DNA from: Endothia cerciana
Lineage: Eukaryota > Ascomycota > Sordariomycetes > Diaporthales > Cryphonectriaceae
DNA: 64,000 bases
Direction of reading: 5' to 3'
Assembly (NCBI GenBank): GCA_026119935.1
Contig: JALRMH010000012.1
Location: 248,001-312,000, forward strand
Below, piece after piece: positions 42,970 through 55,694 of this stretch. Every line of letters begins with the position of its first letter. Within the stretch, counting starts at the first letter, position 1. The position numbers and the translations under genes were made by a program. The notes under the pieces are model-generated. The model did no database searches and had not been told where the DNA came from. It saw only the letters and a list, made by a program, of their open reading frames with translations.

Positions 42970-45518
42970 ATGGCCCTCGTAGGTCGCGGCATACGACACG
43001 TGCGTCGGTGGCCTCCTCACAACACTGGCCTGATACGGCCCTCGCGATGCCTTGCTGCTCCAGCACGTGTTCCGATTGGCCGGAGATATTATGCGAAATA
43101 TAGCAACGGGCTGGGCGGTCTCATCCAGGTCTCGCCAGAAATCAGAGACGCTATCGCGACCAACAGGCCGGTCGTGGCTCTCGAGTCCACGATCTACACC
43201 CACGGCGCGCTGGGCAGGGACCTCCCCGACGTGCTCGACTCGGTCGTCCGCCGGCATGGCGCTGTGCCCGCCAACATCGGCGTGCTCGACGGCATACCCA
43301 AGGTCGGGCTGAGCCCCGGGGAGATCGACCGCATGGTCGACGAGGGCGCGAGGAAGATCTCGAGACGAGATTTTGCTCACATCATCGGAGCGGTACGCGC
43401 TCACGCCCCTTCTGTGTTGTGCTGTGGCTAAGCTCGAGACCAGGGGATGAACGGCCGCAGGCTGCATGGCGGTACTACCATCGCCGGGACGATGATTCTT
43501 GCACGGGCAGCCGGCATTCGCATCTTCGGCACGGGCGGGCTGGGGGGCGTCCACCGCGGCGGCGAGAACTCCATGGACATCTCGGCGGACCTCACCGAGC
43601 TCAGCCGGACGAGGGTTGCGGTCATCAGTGCCGGACCCAAGGGCTTCCTCGACATCCCGCGTACCCTGGAGTATCTCGAAACCCAGGGCGTGCTGGTCGC
43701 GACCTTCGCCGACGGGAGGGAAGGAGACGTCGACCTGCCCGCCTTCTGGGCGCGTGAGAGCGGGATCAAGAGCCCTTTTGTGGTCGGTGACGAGAGGCAA
43801 GCGGCTGCGGTGATACTGGCACAGGAGAAGCTGGGCATTGAGAGCGGCATGGTCTTCGCGAATCCTATCCCCAAGGAGCATGAGATACCGCGGGAGGTCA
43901 TGGACCAGATCATCGATACTGCAGTACGCGAGGCTGACGAGCAGGGCTTCTCTGGAAATGCAAACACGCCGTTCATTCTGAAGAGGATAAGGGAGCTGAG
44001 CGAGGGCCGGAGCGCGCCTGCGAACTTGCACCTGGTGCGGGCGAATGTTGCTCGAGCTGCAAGGGTTGCCGTTGAGTTGTGCAGCCTTGAGAACGGATCC
44101 GAGGGTAGGAGTCCAGGCCGTCACCAGTAAGGGCTGACCTGTTACTCGACATCATGAAAGCTTCAGGACTGACGAAGAGGCTCTGGCCTAGACCATATCT
44201 TTCGGTAGACTACACTGGACGGAAGGGCGAGAAACGTCCTCCCAAGGCCCAGGAGACTTCCTCCAAAGCCGATATCCTAGTCGCCGGCTCAGTGGCTCTT
44301 GATCTCAACTGTAACTTCCACAATGACAGATATGATAATCCCAAACCTCTCACGCCCGTCCTCCACACTTCCAACCCGGCGGGTATCACACAATCCATCG
44401 GCGGCGTCGGCCACAACGTTGCCCTCGCAGCGCAGAGCATACACCAGACTCTCAAGGTCAAGCTCTGCAGCATGATCGGGAGCGACATGTGAGTCCTCGC
44501 TCCCACCCGCAGATTGCGATTGCATACTTACGCAGCGTTCAGCGCCGGCGCGACGATCCTGACGAGCATGGAGAAGAACGGTCTCGACACGGCCTACATC
44601 CGCCAGCTAGGGCCGGAGTATCCCTCGGCACGCACAGCGCAGTATGTCGCGGTCAACGACGCTGACAAGAATCTCATGCTCGCCATGGCGGACATGGCCA
44701 TCCTCACGTCGCACTCCTTCCCTACCTATTGGGCATCCATCATCCAGGCCATCAGGCCCAAGTGGCTTGTCGTGGACGGCAACTGGACCCCCAAAGACAT
44801 CCACAACTGGATCAAGACAGGCGGGCTCAACGGCGCGCAGGTTGCCTTCGAGCCCGTCTCGACGATCAAGGCGGCCGGGCTATTCCCCAAGGGGCACAAC
44901 CTACCTCTGTTCCCAAAGGTTGCGGTGACGCTCGCGACGCCGAACCAGTATGAGCTCAAGGCGATGTACCACGCTGCGAAGGAGAACGGCTATATGGATA
45001 GTATGCCATGGTTCGAGGTTATCGACGCATTCGGGATGCGCGGCGGCGCGCGGGAACGTTTCGTCAGTCTGACATCGGCCGAGATGACGGACGCCGGCAT
45101 CCCGGTGCAGAGCGTCCAGCTGCTGCCTTACATACCAACCATCATCACCAAGATGGGCGACAAGGGCGCGCTGCTAACGACGGTCCTGAAGCCGGGCGAC
45201 CCGAGGCTTTTCGACCCTGAACACGAGAGGTATATCCTCACGCGTGCTGCACCGGGACACCCGCACGTTGGAGGTGTTTATATGAGGCTGTATCCGGCCA
45301 TCGAGAGGGTTGGGACGCCTGTCTCGGTGAACGGGATGGGGGATACCTTCCTGGGCACGTTGGTCGCGGGTCTGGCGCTGGGAGGAAGGACAGAGGACTT
45401 GGTGGATGTTGCGCAGAATGCGGCTGTCATGACACTCAAGAGCCACCTGAGCGTGAGTCCGGATCTGGGCGCACTGGGAAGAAAGCTGCTGGCTGCTTGT
45501 GGGAGGGAGGAGCGATAA
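42970..45518 (+). CDS. Bifunctional pseudouridine-5'-phosphate glycosidase and pseudouridine kinase
   Basis: Exons 42970-43392, 43444-44104, 44161-44488 and 44543-45518; 795 residues. The N-terminus is Arg-rich (RHVRRW, RVPIGRRYYAK), possibly mitochondrial. The PsuG domain (about 50-365) has VVALESTIYTHG, RKISRRDFAHIIGAGMNGRRLHGGTTIAGTM, GTGGLGGVHRGGENSMD, and Lys207 in SAGPKGFLDIPRTLEYLE, the residue that binds substrate as an imine in the bacterial enzyme. The PfkB kinase domain (about 395-795) starts ADILVAGSVALDLN, with GGVGHNVALAA, GSDIAGATIL, TPNQYELKAM and the catalytic Asp738 in NGMGDTFLG. Together they phosphorylate pseudouridine and split it to uracil and ribose-5-phosphate. Introns are 51, 56 and 54 nt. 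The second intron sits exactly in the linker. Confidence 0.93.
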
Positions 45519-46174
45519 GGGTAGGCCTTATGCCATCTATATAGGCGAGTTCACCGTTTGTTGAGAAATCATTACATGGTGGGGGTTATCGTCGCCATCG
45601 TATACAAGTCCGCCTGTCTAGCAGACCTCTGCACAGCACCGACGATGTCTCGGGCCAATATGCTGCATTCGCACCCCCGACGGTCGTCCTCTTCCCCCTG
45701 CCCTCCTCCGCAGGTGTTTGAAGCTCGTTGCCCTTGTATGTGGTGAGGACTTTTATTTCACTCCTCCCCGACACATTGCACTGCACACCACCGCCATCTA
45801 CCCCGGTCTGCAGTAGTCCCTGCTTGCGCCTCTGGGACGCTCTGGGACACCCTGTGCCCCGCATCCTTATATCCCCGGGCCTCGGCTGCGCAACACGCAA
45901 CATGGCAGACCCAACGAACCCCCAAGCGTGACCAAGCAAGCCAAGCCGTTGCATAAACCCCCCTGGTGATCGGTGACTATTGAAGCCGACCTGAAGGTGG
46001 TTGTCACCCACAAGACAAGAGCTTGAGCTCATCGCCCAACTGCTCCGCCTCGGCCACCCTCTCCCTCACCAGCCTCCGTACGTTCCTTGATCACCAGTAA
46101 AGTCCCCTCCTAATCGCCGGCAGAACCAGTTCGAGGCCGGATTCAATACCAGAGTACCCCAACCCGTCGCCAAC
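45519..46174. other. Intergenic, nothing recognised
   Basis: About 650 nt between two plus-strand genes. Contains the 3' UTR of the pseudouridine gene and the promoter of the SDR. CT-rich near 45680-45715. Confidence 0.5.
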
Positions 46175-47529
46175 ATGCCAATGCACAACGGGCTCCTCCC
46201 CCGCGAAGGCCTCAAGGCCGACGTCTTCGCGCGCCTCATCTCCAACACGGCGCTCAACCCCCTCGTCACGCTCCCCGTCCTCCTCCTGGCGCGCTTTACC
46301 CAGCGCGGCCAGAACCTCGGCATCCTCCACCAGACGGCCCTCTCGCGCGTCCGCGCGCTCTTCTACATCGGCGTCGCGCGCTGGCTGAGCAGATGGTACT
46401 CGTCCAAGGTTCTGAACAACTGGACCGCCGACCAGTACGACTGGCGCGGCCGGGAGGTCGTCCTCATCACGGGGGGCAGCGGCGGGATCGGGGGCCATGT
46501 GGTGCGGTTCCTGAGTGAGAAGGGGATCAAGGTTGTGGTGCTGGATATCCAGCCTCTGACTTTTGAGGGTGAGGTCATTTCATTTCATTCTATCTTAATT
46601 TTTATAATTCTACCAGACTTCATGAGCGAGGTCTCACGCGGTCCTGCGAGAAAGCTCGTGGTGCAGACGCGCAGTTCGCCCCTGCGTGGATGCCTGTGCG
46701 TCCTGGGCTGACGGGGTCGGCGGCACAGATCCGAACGTGCACTACTTCAGATGCGACATCACCAGCCCGAAGGAGATCGCCGCCGTGGCCAAGGAGATCC
46801 GGTCCAAGGTTGGCTACCCGACGGTCCTGATCAACAATGCCGGCGTCGCGAGGGGCAGGTCCATTCTCGACTCCAGCGAGAAGGATGTGCGGTTCACATT
46901 TGATGTGAACGCGCTCGCGCACTACTGGATGGTCCACGAGTTCCTGCCCAGTATGATTGAGGACAACCACGGGATGGTTGTCACCGTCGCCAGCATCGCA
47001 TCGTGGGTCACCGGTAGGTATCAGGCGTCCATAGGAGCCCTGTTCGGAGCGCGGGATGCTAACACCTCGTCCCCAAGTTCCCAATATGGTTGACTACGCC
47101 TCCTCGAAAGCCGCCGCGCTCTCGTTCCACGAGGGCCTCACCGCCGAGCTGTCAACGCGCTACGGCGCGTCCAAGGTGCGCACCGTGGTCGTCAACCAGG
47201 GCTACACCAAGACGCCGCTGTTCGAGGGGTACCACAACAGCAAGGACTTCATACTGCCGACGCTCGAGCCAGAGACGGTCGCCGAGGCCATCGTGCGCCA
47301 GGTGCTGAGCGGGAAGAGCGGGCAGGTCATCTGCCCTACGCTGGCGAGCAGCCTGACTGGGCTGGCCGCGATGCCACATTGGTACCAGTACAACCTGAGG
47401 AAGGAAGGCGCGGAGATCATGCCGAAGTGGAAGGGACGGCAGGTCGTGCAGGATCTGGACAAATTTTACGACGCCAAGGAGAAGGATGTCGAGGGCAGCA
47501 CGGTGCTCGTGCCGGAGGAGCCGAAGTAA
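46175..47529 (+). CDS. Membrane-associated short-chain dehydrogenase (17-beta-HSD11/RDH-like)
   Basis: Exons 46175-46568, 46729-47013 and 47078-47529; 376 residues. The N-terminal 95 residues precede the catalytic fold and hold two hydrophobic segments (ALNPLVTLPVLLLARF at about 26-41, ALFYIGVARWL at 61-71), as in lipid-droplet/ER SDRs of the SDR16C group. The Rossmann motif TGGSGGIG is at 99-106, then VVLDIQPLTFEDPNVHYFRCDIT, NNAGVARG, VTVASIASWV and YASSK (233-237) with the catalytic Tyr and Lys. NQGYTKTPLF follows the active site and LPEEPK-like residues end the protein. Members oxidise or reduce retinol-, steroid- or fatty-type alcohols; the fungal substrate is not known. The second intron has a GCTAAC branch site. 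The first intron is longer (160 nt) and has several possible acceptors; CACAG at 46728 keeps the frame. Confidence 0.9.
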
Positions 47530-48531
47530 AAGATCGGCCTCAATGGAGACTGACGAATGCTTGCGAGCTCGAGCCAGACTCGAGTCCTTCAGAATGGTAT
47601 ATCCGAAGCGGCTGTGAAAAGTTTTTTGACCTGATTTTCAAGTATATTGTATGAAGGCTCTCAGTATTCAGGTTGGGTTGACAATCTGTCGAGTGCAACA
47701 GGTTCTAAGTTGGAGAAGCATGATTGTACAACCTTCAGGGACTATTTTACAATTACGCCACCCAAGTAGAGCCAAACAGTCAGATGTCATTACATAGGAA
47801 ACTATACAATTTTCCTAAAAAAACAAAGTACCAGTACATAAATACATCAATAGTCTGTTACTAGCGAAAATAATACTCCGGGTTCCGCAGCGACTACTAA
47901 GACCGACGAGGCTTTTCAGTCTTATGCCGGTTACAGTTGCCAAGTACAGTTCGGGCCCAAGAATCCAGTATTTGGCAGAGTTGCATCATTTACCGCCCCG
48001 GCAAGGTTGAAGAGACACATCTGCTTAGGTAGGGGGTCGGAGGCAACCTTTTGCAGTACTATGAAGCAGCCGGTATTAGTGCAAGGTTCCCTCCATGTTC
48101 TAACTCATCGTGCATGGACAACGAACATGGTCTCCACTACGAGTCTACACTGTAAATGCTAGCTACCCATCAAAGACCTCAGAACTTCAACGTACTATCA
48201 GTACTGTATCCACAAATGTCTCTGGATTTGACACCTCTCGACCTAATCGATCCGACACTATTCCTATGGGACACTTGCCAAGTGGCCTCCCAAAATAATA
48301 TATAAGCGCACTGAGCCCAACTTCTCCCTTGAGCTCTGCATTTTGAGGAAAGTCTCGGCCCATACACCCAAAACGAGCTCGTAGTCTTGCCGGGTTCTGG
48401 ACCAATTCAGTAGCTCAACTTTTTCTTCCGTTCTATTTTTTTCCACAAACTACACTATTTTTCTGATCTTCCATGATTTCGCTGCTTTTAGATGCAGACA
48501 GAGGTCGCCTCCGTCAATCCTCGAGCGTTGC
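47530..48531. other. AT-rich intergenic region
   Basis: About 1 kb, visibly more AT-rich than the gene it follows (47600-48480). No gene or repeat recognised. Confidence 0.5.
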
Positions 48532-51531
48532 CTACCCAACACACCAACGCTGATCCCACTTCATAATCTCTGAGAGCCCTTTCGGAGTACCTCCGGCTTC
48601 AGCCTCTGTCCGCTTGATATGGTAAAGACCTAGGAATCTTGCAAAAATAATATCATATTCGGGCCTTACCAGCCCAACAAGCACAGCCTCGCTATCAAGC
48701 TCCGTAGCCGTCATCTATGCGACTGAATAATTAAAGCCGCGTCCCAAGCTCCTCTTGGAGTCCTAAATTCGTCCGGCCGGCCGACTTTCCTCAAGGACAA
48801 CACTTGTCCTTCGACTTCTAGCCGAGCCTCGGACTTGGCGTACACTTCCCTGCCGCACCCGCGGGCCAGCACAATACCGCCATACCGAACCACCAGGCCC
48901 TCGGGCCGGATCTTTGCACAAATTCACAAAGGTTATGCCAGGCTCATACTTTTTCGCGTTCTCTCGGGACGTAGCCGGTGCCCACCGAAAGCCCGGGCTG
49001 TCGATCCGCGGCGTACGCGCGAACAAGATTTCTGCCGATATCCACTGGAGCAGGGAAAACGCAATTTTCATGCGTTGCTCAGTGCTGGAGGGGTTCAGGA
49101 TAGCCTTGAGGCCCAGGTCAAGAAGTGTTGCGAAACAGACCGCTTCGTCCTCGATGCGACTGGTAGAGCGGTTTTTCATGTTGTGCCCAACCCTCATCAC
49201 CTCATTGGCCTGACTGATTGGGGTGTCGTGAACATCCTTCAAGGGACGAGAAGCAAGAACGAGGGGCCCGCGGAGCGAACTTAAGATCATCACGGCCCTC
49301 AATCCTGATAAAGCTATGTCTCAGCCAACCTCTGAGGATTAAGAGTAGACCCTTTCCTAAATAGTCGGACTCGTGTGTGTTAGGGGGTAAAACCTTACGG
49401 TCCAAGGATGCGGGTATAGCGGCTGTGATTTCGGGGTCGTCTTCTTGCAGAGAATCGTTATCTCGGCCGATGAGAATTTTCAACCAATCTTTAGTCTCTG
49501 AATTCATCGATTCGAGTGATTCGGAAAAATAATCCTCTGCAACGGAGCCTTCCAAAGTCTGAAAGAAGAGACAGTTTCTCTTCGCCAGCCTCCTGGAGCG
49601 TCGACGCCCGCTGGGTCCACGTGCAGCATTTGAGTTTCAACGCGTCGATGTCGTAATCATCGTGGAAGCCGGTCTCCATTAACCAAGCGTCGAGCACTAG
49701 GACCTTATCGGACATCAGGTAGGTTTCGTCCATGCGCCGGATAGCCTCCTTTCGAACCTGCCTGTCGAGCGGCACACACAAGGTGTCGATCCAAAAAGGC
49801 CACTGGCACCGAAGATTCCGACTCTGGGTAGAGCTCATCCACCCACTGCTGTAGCCTCAGGAGCTGGCATTGGGGTAGAGCATTGCTTGTAGGATTCCCC
49901 AACCCATCTGACCAGCCAGGCGTCACCACCTACAAGCTGGCCTTAATAACGAGGCGGTGATATACACTCGTGCATAACCACGGCTAGCTTGGTTGTGAGC
50001 CGTCTCTTCCTGGCGCTGCCGGGTTTCCGGCCTTGTTGGAGCCGACCAACGAGCTCAAGACAACTGAGCCCGGGGCTATAGGTCGTACGGGCTCTGACAT
50101 GTCCTCCAGCTCCACGTTCAGCATGTCCAGCGAGCCACAGCATCCCTTCCAGCGGATTCCTGACGACGCAATCCTCCTGTCCGCCAGTATCCCGATCAAA
50201 CCTATGCGGGCATCGTCATCTCATCCGTGGTCCACTCGTGCATCCATCTCCTGGGCTGGAACCTGCCCTTTCCCAGCACAGCAGAACAACAGCTCTGGCG
50301 CGCATCGGCTATGAGTATAGCAGCCATGTCGAGCCTGGTTGTCGGCACGGCGCTGATGTTGGGTGCTGTGGGATATAAAGGGCGGTATGGTATAGCCTTG
50401 CCTTCACCTGAGTGAATACCTCGAGCCCATAAGCGTCCTCAGAGGCAGAAGCAAGCTCCACTTCTGAATGCCCAATCTTCTTCACACGCAGATGATGTCT
50501 CGAAGATACCATGATAGCATTCCAAATAGAGCCTGGTTACGTGATCTCTCGGAGTCTCCATACGGACCTGTCTCCTTGTTCGCCACGTCTGTCTTTTCCA
50601 CACAGCCTGTTAGAGTCATCGTGGGGCAACAGACGTTGATAATCATAAAGAATGCCATATTCTTTCCTCTGTTGATAATATCGATCACTTCTATCACCAA
50701 CAAGCCCCCAAGCTAATTTCTCTCACGCGTTTGGTATTGACCAGAACATCTTGAATACGTTTCTTAGCCTCCTCCATCCCATCCTGACCAGCGCAGGCGC
50801 TCCCAGGTCCTGAAGACTGCGTTCTCACAGATCCCACCCCTCGCGCTCAAATGTTGCCAATCCTTTGCCACATATATGTCCTCAGAACTGACGGTGGTAC
50901 AGTTTCTAGGGTCGTATATCAAGCCATTCCGAACATGCGCCCATAATCTTTCACCTGCATGAATGAACATTCACCTGCAGCTCACACCATGCCCGTATTC
51001 GCCTCCACTTGTAGGGGTAAGCCGGTCTCGTTTTCAAGGGCCCTTTGTATTGTGCAGATCGCCCTGGCAGGTATATCGAGAGTCGTCATAACCATTTCCG
51101 GGACCGGCGGTGTGGAACGACCAGGCTTGGTCGCACAACTAAGGCACAATCCTTTGTTTGGATGCCCCAATACTCTTTCAGTTCAGTATAGCCAAAGGAG
51201 GGCATTCCAGTCCATAGGATCTGATGATCTATTTCAAAAGGCTTCCACGTAGACAGGTCGGTCGCCGTACGCCCCTGTAGTTCCGAGAGGGACTCGACGA
51301 GCTTGAGATGTCTGGCGAGCTCGAAACGCTGGGCAAGTTCCACATAGACAATGAAACCAGCCGATACAGATAGCTGGCGCTTCCAGGAGCCTCACAACCT
51401 CGTGCGAGAGCTGCTATCTGCCGCCCCGTGACCTGTTGCAGTGCATCCTCAACTGTGGCATTCTGGTCATGAACAGGTCTGTCGAGGATCTCGAACTCGA
51501 CTGAGGACTCGAAGGATTGGTCTGTTGTCAT
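48532..51531 (-). pseudogene. HET-domain (heterokaryon incompatibility-like) gene, frameshifted
   Basis: Pieces of one HET protein in order on the minus strand. First is an N-terminal part from the ATG at 51531 that changes frame near 51400 (RFELARHLKLVESLSELQGR). A HET core follows: WSDGLGNPTSNALPQCQLL (49900 area), then in another frame FWIDTLCVPLDRQVRKEAIRR (49796 down) and KVLVLDAWL, then TWTQRASTLQEA. Next is AEDYFSESLESMNSETKDWL in a third frame (49550 area), then STSRIEDEAVCFATLLDLGL and ARTPRIDSPGFRWAP (48975-49020), ending QRWCVG at 48532. Frames change at least three times with no splice signals at the breaks; the change before FWIDT falls at a five-T run. HET proteins trigger cell death on fusion of unlike strains; this copy looks inactive. 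Whether it is fixed in the species is unknown. Confidence 0.75.
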
Positions 51532-54500
51532 AATTACACTGTCAAATTGTAGATCATGTGGTCGGACTTAAGATAAAGAGGCTGAAATCTGTGGATTAGA
51601 ACTAAAGAAGCATTTATGAAAGTTGGGCATGCAAGGGGGCAGGAATCTTAATGCCTAGACATATAGGCATATACAGTGGTGGAACCTCTAGCCTCTACGA
51701 GTGATGGAATATATCATCCTTAGTCAATATAGGGCCCTCAGGTAGGCATCGATGAAAGACTTTGATTCTCCATAGTACTGATTCTCATCACCCCTCGTGT
51801 GTCCTAGTCCAAGTGGATCATGTAAGGTTTCTCAGAGCCGGCAGTGACCGATTTAGTGTTTTCGAGTAGTTTGGTTAACCTGTAGGTTTCAGGAATGTAT
51901 CCGTCCGCTGGATACGAAAGATCAAATGGGCACTCCATACTGGACGTCTCTTTTGAGTGCGGGTGATACGGCCCAGCAACAACTACAAGGAACTAATGCG
52001 ATCTTGGGCTATAAGAGATTATAATCACCTGACCACGTGACTCTGCTGTGATGTACGGGATACCGAATTCAATATGATTCATCATTCAGATATTACGCAG
52101 ATATTTCTGGAGTGAAAGATGAAGTTGTAAGGTACGAAACTGTAGAGGTCGACTTATACCTAAGTTCTGCTACGGCATCGACGCTGTATCCGCACGCAAG
52201 CCCTTGGGTACATAGCCGGAGCACGACCAAGAGACTAATTTAGGTATTCCTAGTGAATTAAACCTTATATTGCCCAGTATCCAGCGTTGGTCGCCGTCGG
52301 GATGAATGGAATTGCGGAAAACAGTCTACATTGCCACTGGGACACGTCTCTTCCCGGAGCCTTTATCGTGATAACCTCGATTTAGTAGTAGTTAGATCGG
52401 GACGGACAAACCAAGGTGAACAAGCCGACCTGAGCACTTCGTCTAAGCCGAGTCGGCGCAGAGCGTGGACTCTGAGCCTGTTTTTAGTAGTCTACCGAAG
52501 ACCAAGGCAACCTCGGAGGCCTGCCGGCGACCCCCGAGGGACGGTTGGATGCAGTGGGAGTGAGGGTCATGAAGCTTGTTGTGGTTGATATCAATGTAAT
52601 TCGCTTTTCCCGCCCAGCGCGATCGTACAGGTTCCTCTGGCTGCCCAATACAGGTCACCGCAGCATGGCTGGCCTTCAGCGCGCCAAGTTGAGGGGCACC
52701 GGACCGTTCTCGCGAGATTGAGGCGGGGCAATGGACGAGCCGTTAAGCCATGCCACAAGTCTGCCTAGGACAGGAGAGCCACTAACCACTACGGCAGTAA
52801 TCTCTGGCTGCGATAACTCACTGTCAGCGAAATGTCAACCTTTGCCTGAGTGTCCCAACCTGCGCAGCACCTGCTGAGATTTGCCACAGGCAGCTTTCTA
52901 CCGAGTCGCTGCTCGATGGCTGGTCCTGCAGAGTCCTGAGTGCGGCCTGCTCATTATAAGCGTGTGCAAGGCCGACCGTTCTTAGCAGTCGATATGAACC
53001 ACATATCATTCTCAGTCAGCTGGGAGTGGTCAGCTCTCTAGAATTGTGGAAAGGCGGAAGAACAGCTGGGCTGTTGAGAGCCTGGGAGAGCAGAATTCGG
53101 CGAAGCCGCGACAGCCTCTCCGACCGGCCGTTTAAAGCGGGAACAAGTTGCCCGCACATTTTGAAGAAGCAATCCTCAACACACGTCTCATTCGTTCAAA
53201 CACTCTGCGCCACGCAGAGGGGGAAATTTCCGATGGTCTATCTGCGCTCTTGAAGTGACCATGAGAATCTTCATTTCCGGCATTGCCCCGATGAGCTAGG
53301 CGTGGCTAAACTTACCACAACTCAACTTGGCCTGGCGGCCTACCTCGAACCCAACGGAATCCTGGAGAACAATGAGCCTGTGCAGAAGTTCCGGCCAGCA
53401 TCTTGGAGCCTATCCCGTGGCAGTGAGTGCAATCCCGTAGACCTCGTCTTGATCTTCCCGGAAATGCACTCGACCTTCTAGTACACAACACAAGGGCGTC
53501 CGTCGCCTTCTGCGAGGAACCGTTTGCCCTGGGCTCAAGGCTGGTGTTGTGGCTGCCAGCTGAGGCGTGACTGGCAGGCGGGCTCTTGCATCGAGCAGGA
53601 TCGGGCAGGGTTCATAGGCCTGCATAGGTCTCCCGAGCTCGAGTTTTGAGGACGCTCGTCGTAGGGCATCCTGCCGTCAGCCGACCACCTGACCACCTGC
53701 CGACTCGCCTACTAAGACCGACTAGTAAGCTCACTGATGGGCGCAACAACAGGAGACAGTCAGACCACATTGTGCGTATAGTCAGCAAGGTCGCCCGGCT
53801 GCATGCCGATCGAGCACCGATAGTGGCGATCGCCCCAAACTCTGTCGAATCCGCGAGCGTTGTCATTTGTGATAGAGGAGGACTTTGTAAGGCCACGGGA
53901 ACGGTGAGATGATTGCTCCGTGCTGTCGTTGAAAGGGGTTCCGGACGCTTGTCTGGATATGCACCGAACACTCAGCCTGGTTCCTCCAGCATGTGCCATG
54001 CAGTGCGACCATCCGACTCATGATACGGCCGAGTGCATCTGCTCTCCAGGACGTCCTCCCTCGGCCGGTTGGGGTGGGTACGGGGCTGATGTCGACATCT
54101 CCTCCGGCCAGATACTACTATGTACTATGTAGGTATCTGGCCGAGGGTGACGGGAGTGTCACAGTACTGCACCCCAAGTGTATTAGAGCACTTACAGCGG
54201 TGGGCCGTTCAGGGCCACATGGTGCTAACTGGCTAGAGTAAGGACCCGGGGAATTCTCTGTCAAACATTAGCAAGAGACCCCTCGAGGAGAGTGGGCCGC
54301 GGTCTTGTCGGACGAGCTGAGGGGTGGGCTGATCACGCTACTCCAGACTTGGCGTGATTGGCACGATTCGCACAGGGGCGTCAGAAGGTTTCTCGGGCCC
54401 GTGGCAGGGCCGGCAGCCGGGACGTCAGGGCGTTGGGGACCGTGTGGTTAGAGGGTCGAGGGGCCAAGGTCCAGGGCCCAGGGCCAAGGTGCGGCAGCAC

Positions 54501-55694
54501 GCAGCGCTGTGGCACTACGGTCGTAGGTGCCGTACCCACCCGCGCGGTGGTTCCCACCGGCAGGAATAATCGAACCACTTCTCGTACGTTGCCACAAGCT
54601 CTGGACTGGAACCATCCCCATCCTGCTCCCACTCCCACGCCCACGCCGGAACCGTTCGCGCAATGGAAACCTCTGGCAGGTTTGGGCTGATCGGATTGGG
54701 ACAAGGACCAGCGAGGAGAATCGATGCAACCCTGATGACTTTCCACGCGCCGCCCCTCCGGCAACCTGCTGCTGTGGCACCATCATCTGGAGGTCACAAC
54801 ACCGACAACCCTCTGTTCCCCCCCCCCACTAGACCGCATTGCGTTGCATTTCTGCTGCAGCAGAGGCATCTTTCTGCTGCCGCCCTGCCGCCCTCGACGC
54901 TGCCCTGCAGCTGATCCGACCCAACACTACCCGTTTGATATCGCGTATCTCCGTTGTGTCGCCTCCCGGTCTGGGGCCCGCCTGTTTCAGTGCAGCATAC
55001 CTATGGACTACCACTCCCTGTCCCTTTGAACATCTCTCCATCTGTCTGGTCCAGACGACTTTCTCCCAGATCAAGACCTCCCAACGCTCTGGCGCAGCCC
55101 ACTCGATCCCCCCCCCCCAATACTCCCATCACGCTGGATCCTGGATCGCCTCCTCGTCCCATGACATCTTCGTACCGCTCTGCTGGATCTGTTGCGAACG
55201 GGTCTGTCTCATCTTGCATCTGCCATCTGCAGCTCACTTGACCTGGACTGACTCGATCCCAGTCGCCACGAGTTCGAGCCTCCATACCACAGCTCAGAAG
55301 ACGCAGTATCACCATATCTCCTCGCCGGACTTGTGGTTTCAGGTGCCCAAAGCTCCCTAACACCCGCGCAGCCCCGCGAACTCTCTACGTGACCTGAGCG
55401 GCGCCGGCGAGAAGCACGATTAGCATAGTTGTATCCACTTGCCCCGGCTCCTGTCTCGTGCCCTTAGGCGACCCGGGCCCCAGCGATACCAGACTCTCGA
55501 GCTTGACCACCGAGGCGGCGCATACAATACCTACACTCCTCTGGCCACGACCTGGCTCTGTCTGTCTCCCTACCGGCGACTCGATATACATCGCAGGCGC
55601 TGATTCCATCGCTCCGCCGAGGCGCGTTGGTGCATTCCTCTCTGATCAAGGCAAGGCAAGTTCTCAGGCCCGGTGTGTGTGTGTGTGTGTGAAC
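51532..55694. other. Long gene-free region
   Basis: About 4.2 kb. The first part (51540-52300) is AT-rich. The 54300-55650 part is CT- and C-rich and probably holds the promoter and leader of the phenol monooxygenase gene, including a (GT)9 run at 55673-55690, four bases before the start codon. No coding region, transposon or tRNA supported. Confidence 0.5.
55673..55690 (+). repeat. (GT)9 microsatellite in the leader
   Basis: Nine GT dinucleotides end four bases before the ATG at 55695. If it is in the mRNA, changes in its length would alter the leader but not the protein. Confidence 0.9.

Noticed and set aside
43393..44160. Pseudouridine glycosidase and kinase as two separate genes
   Set aside because: The 56-nt intron with a CTGAC branch site joins both domains in frame, and fungi are known to have the fused enzyme.
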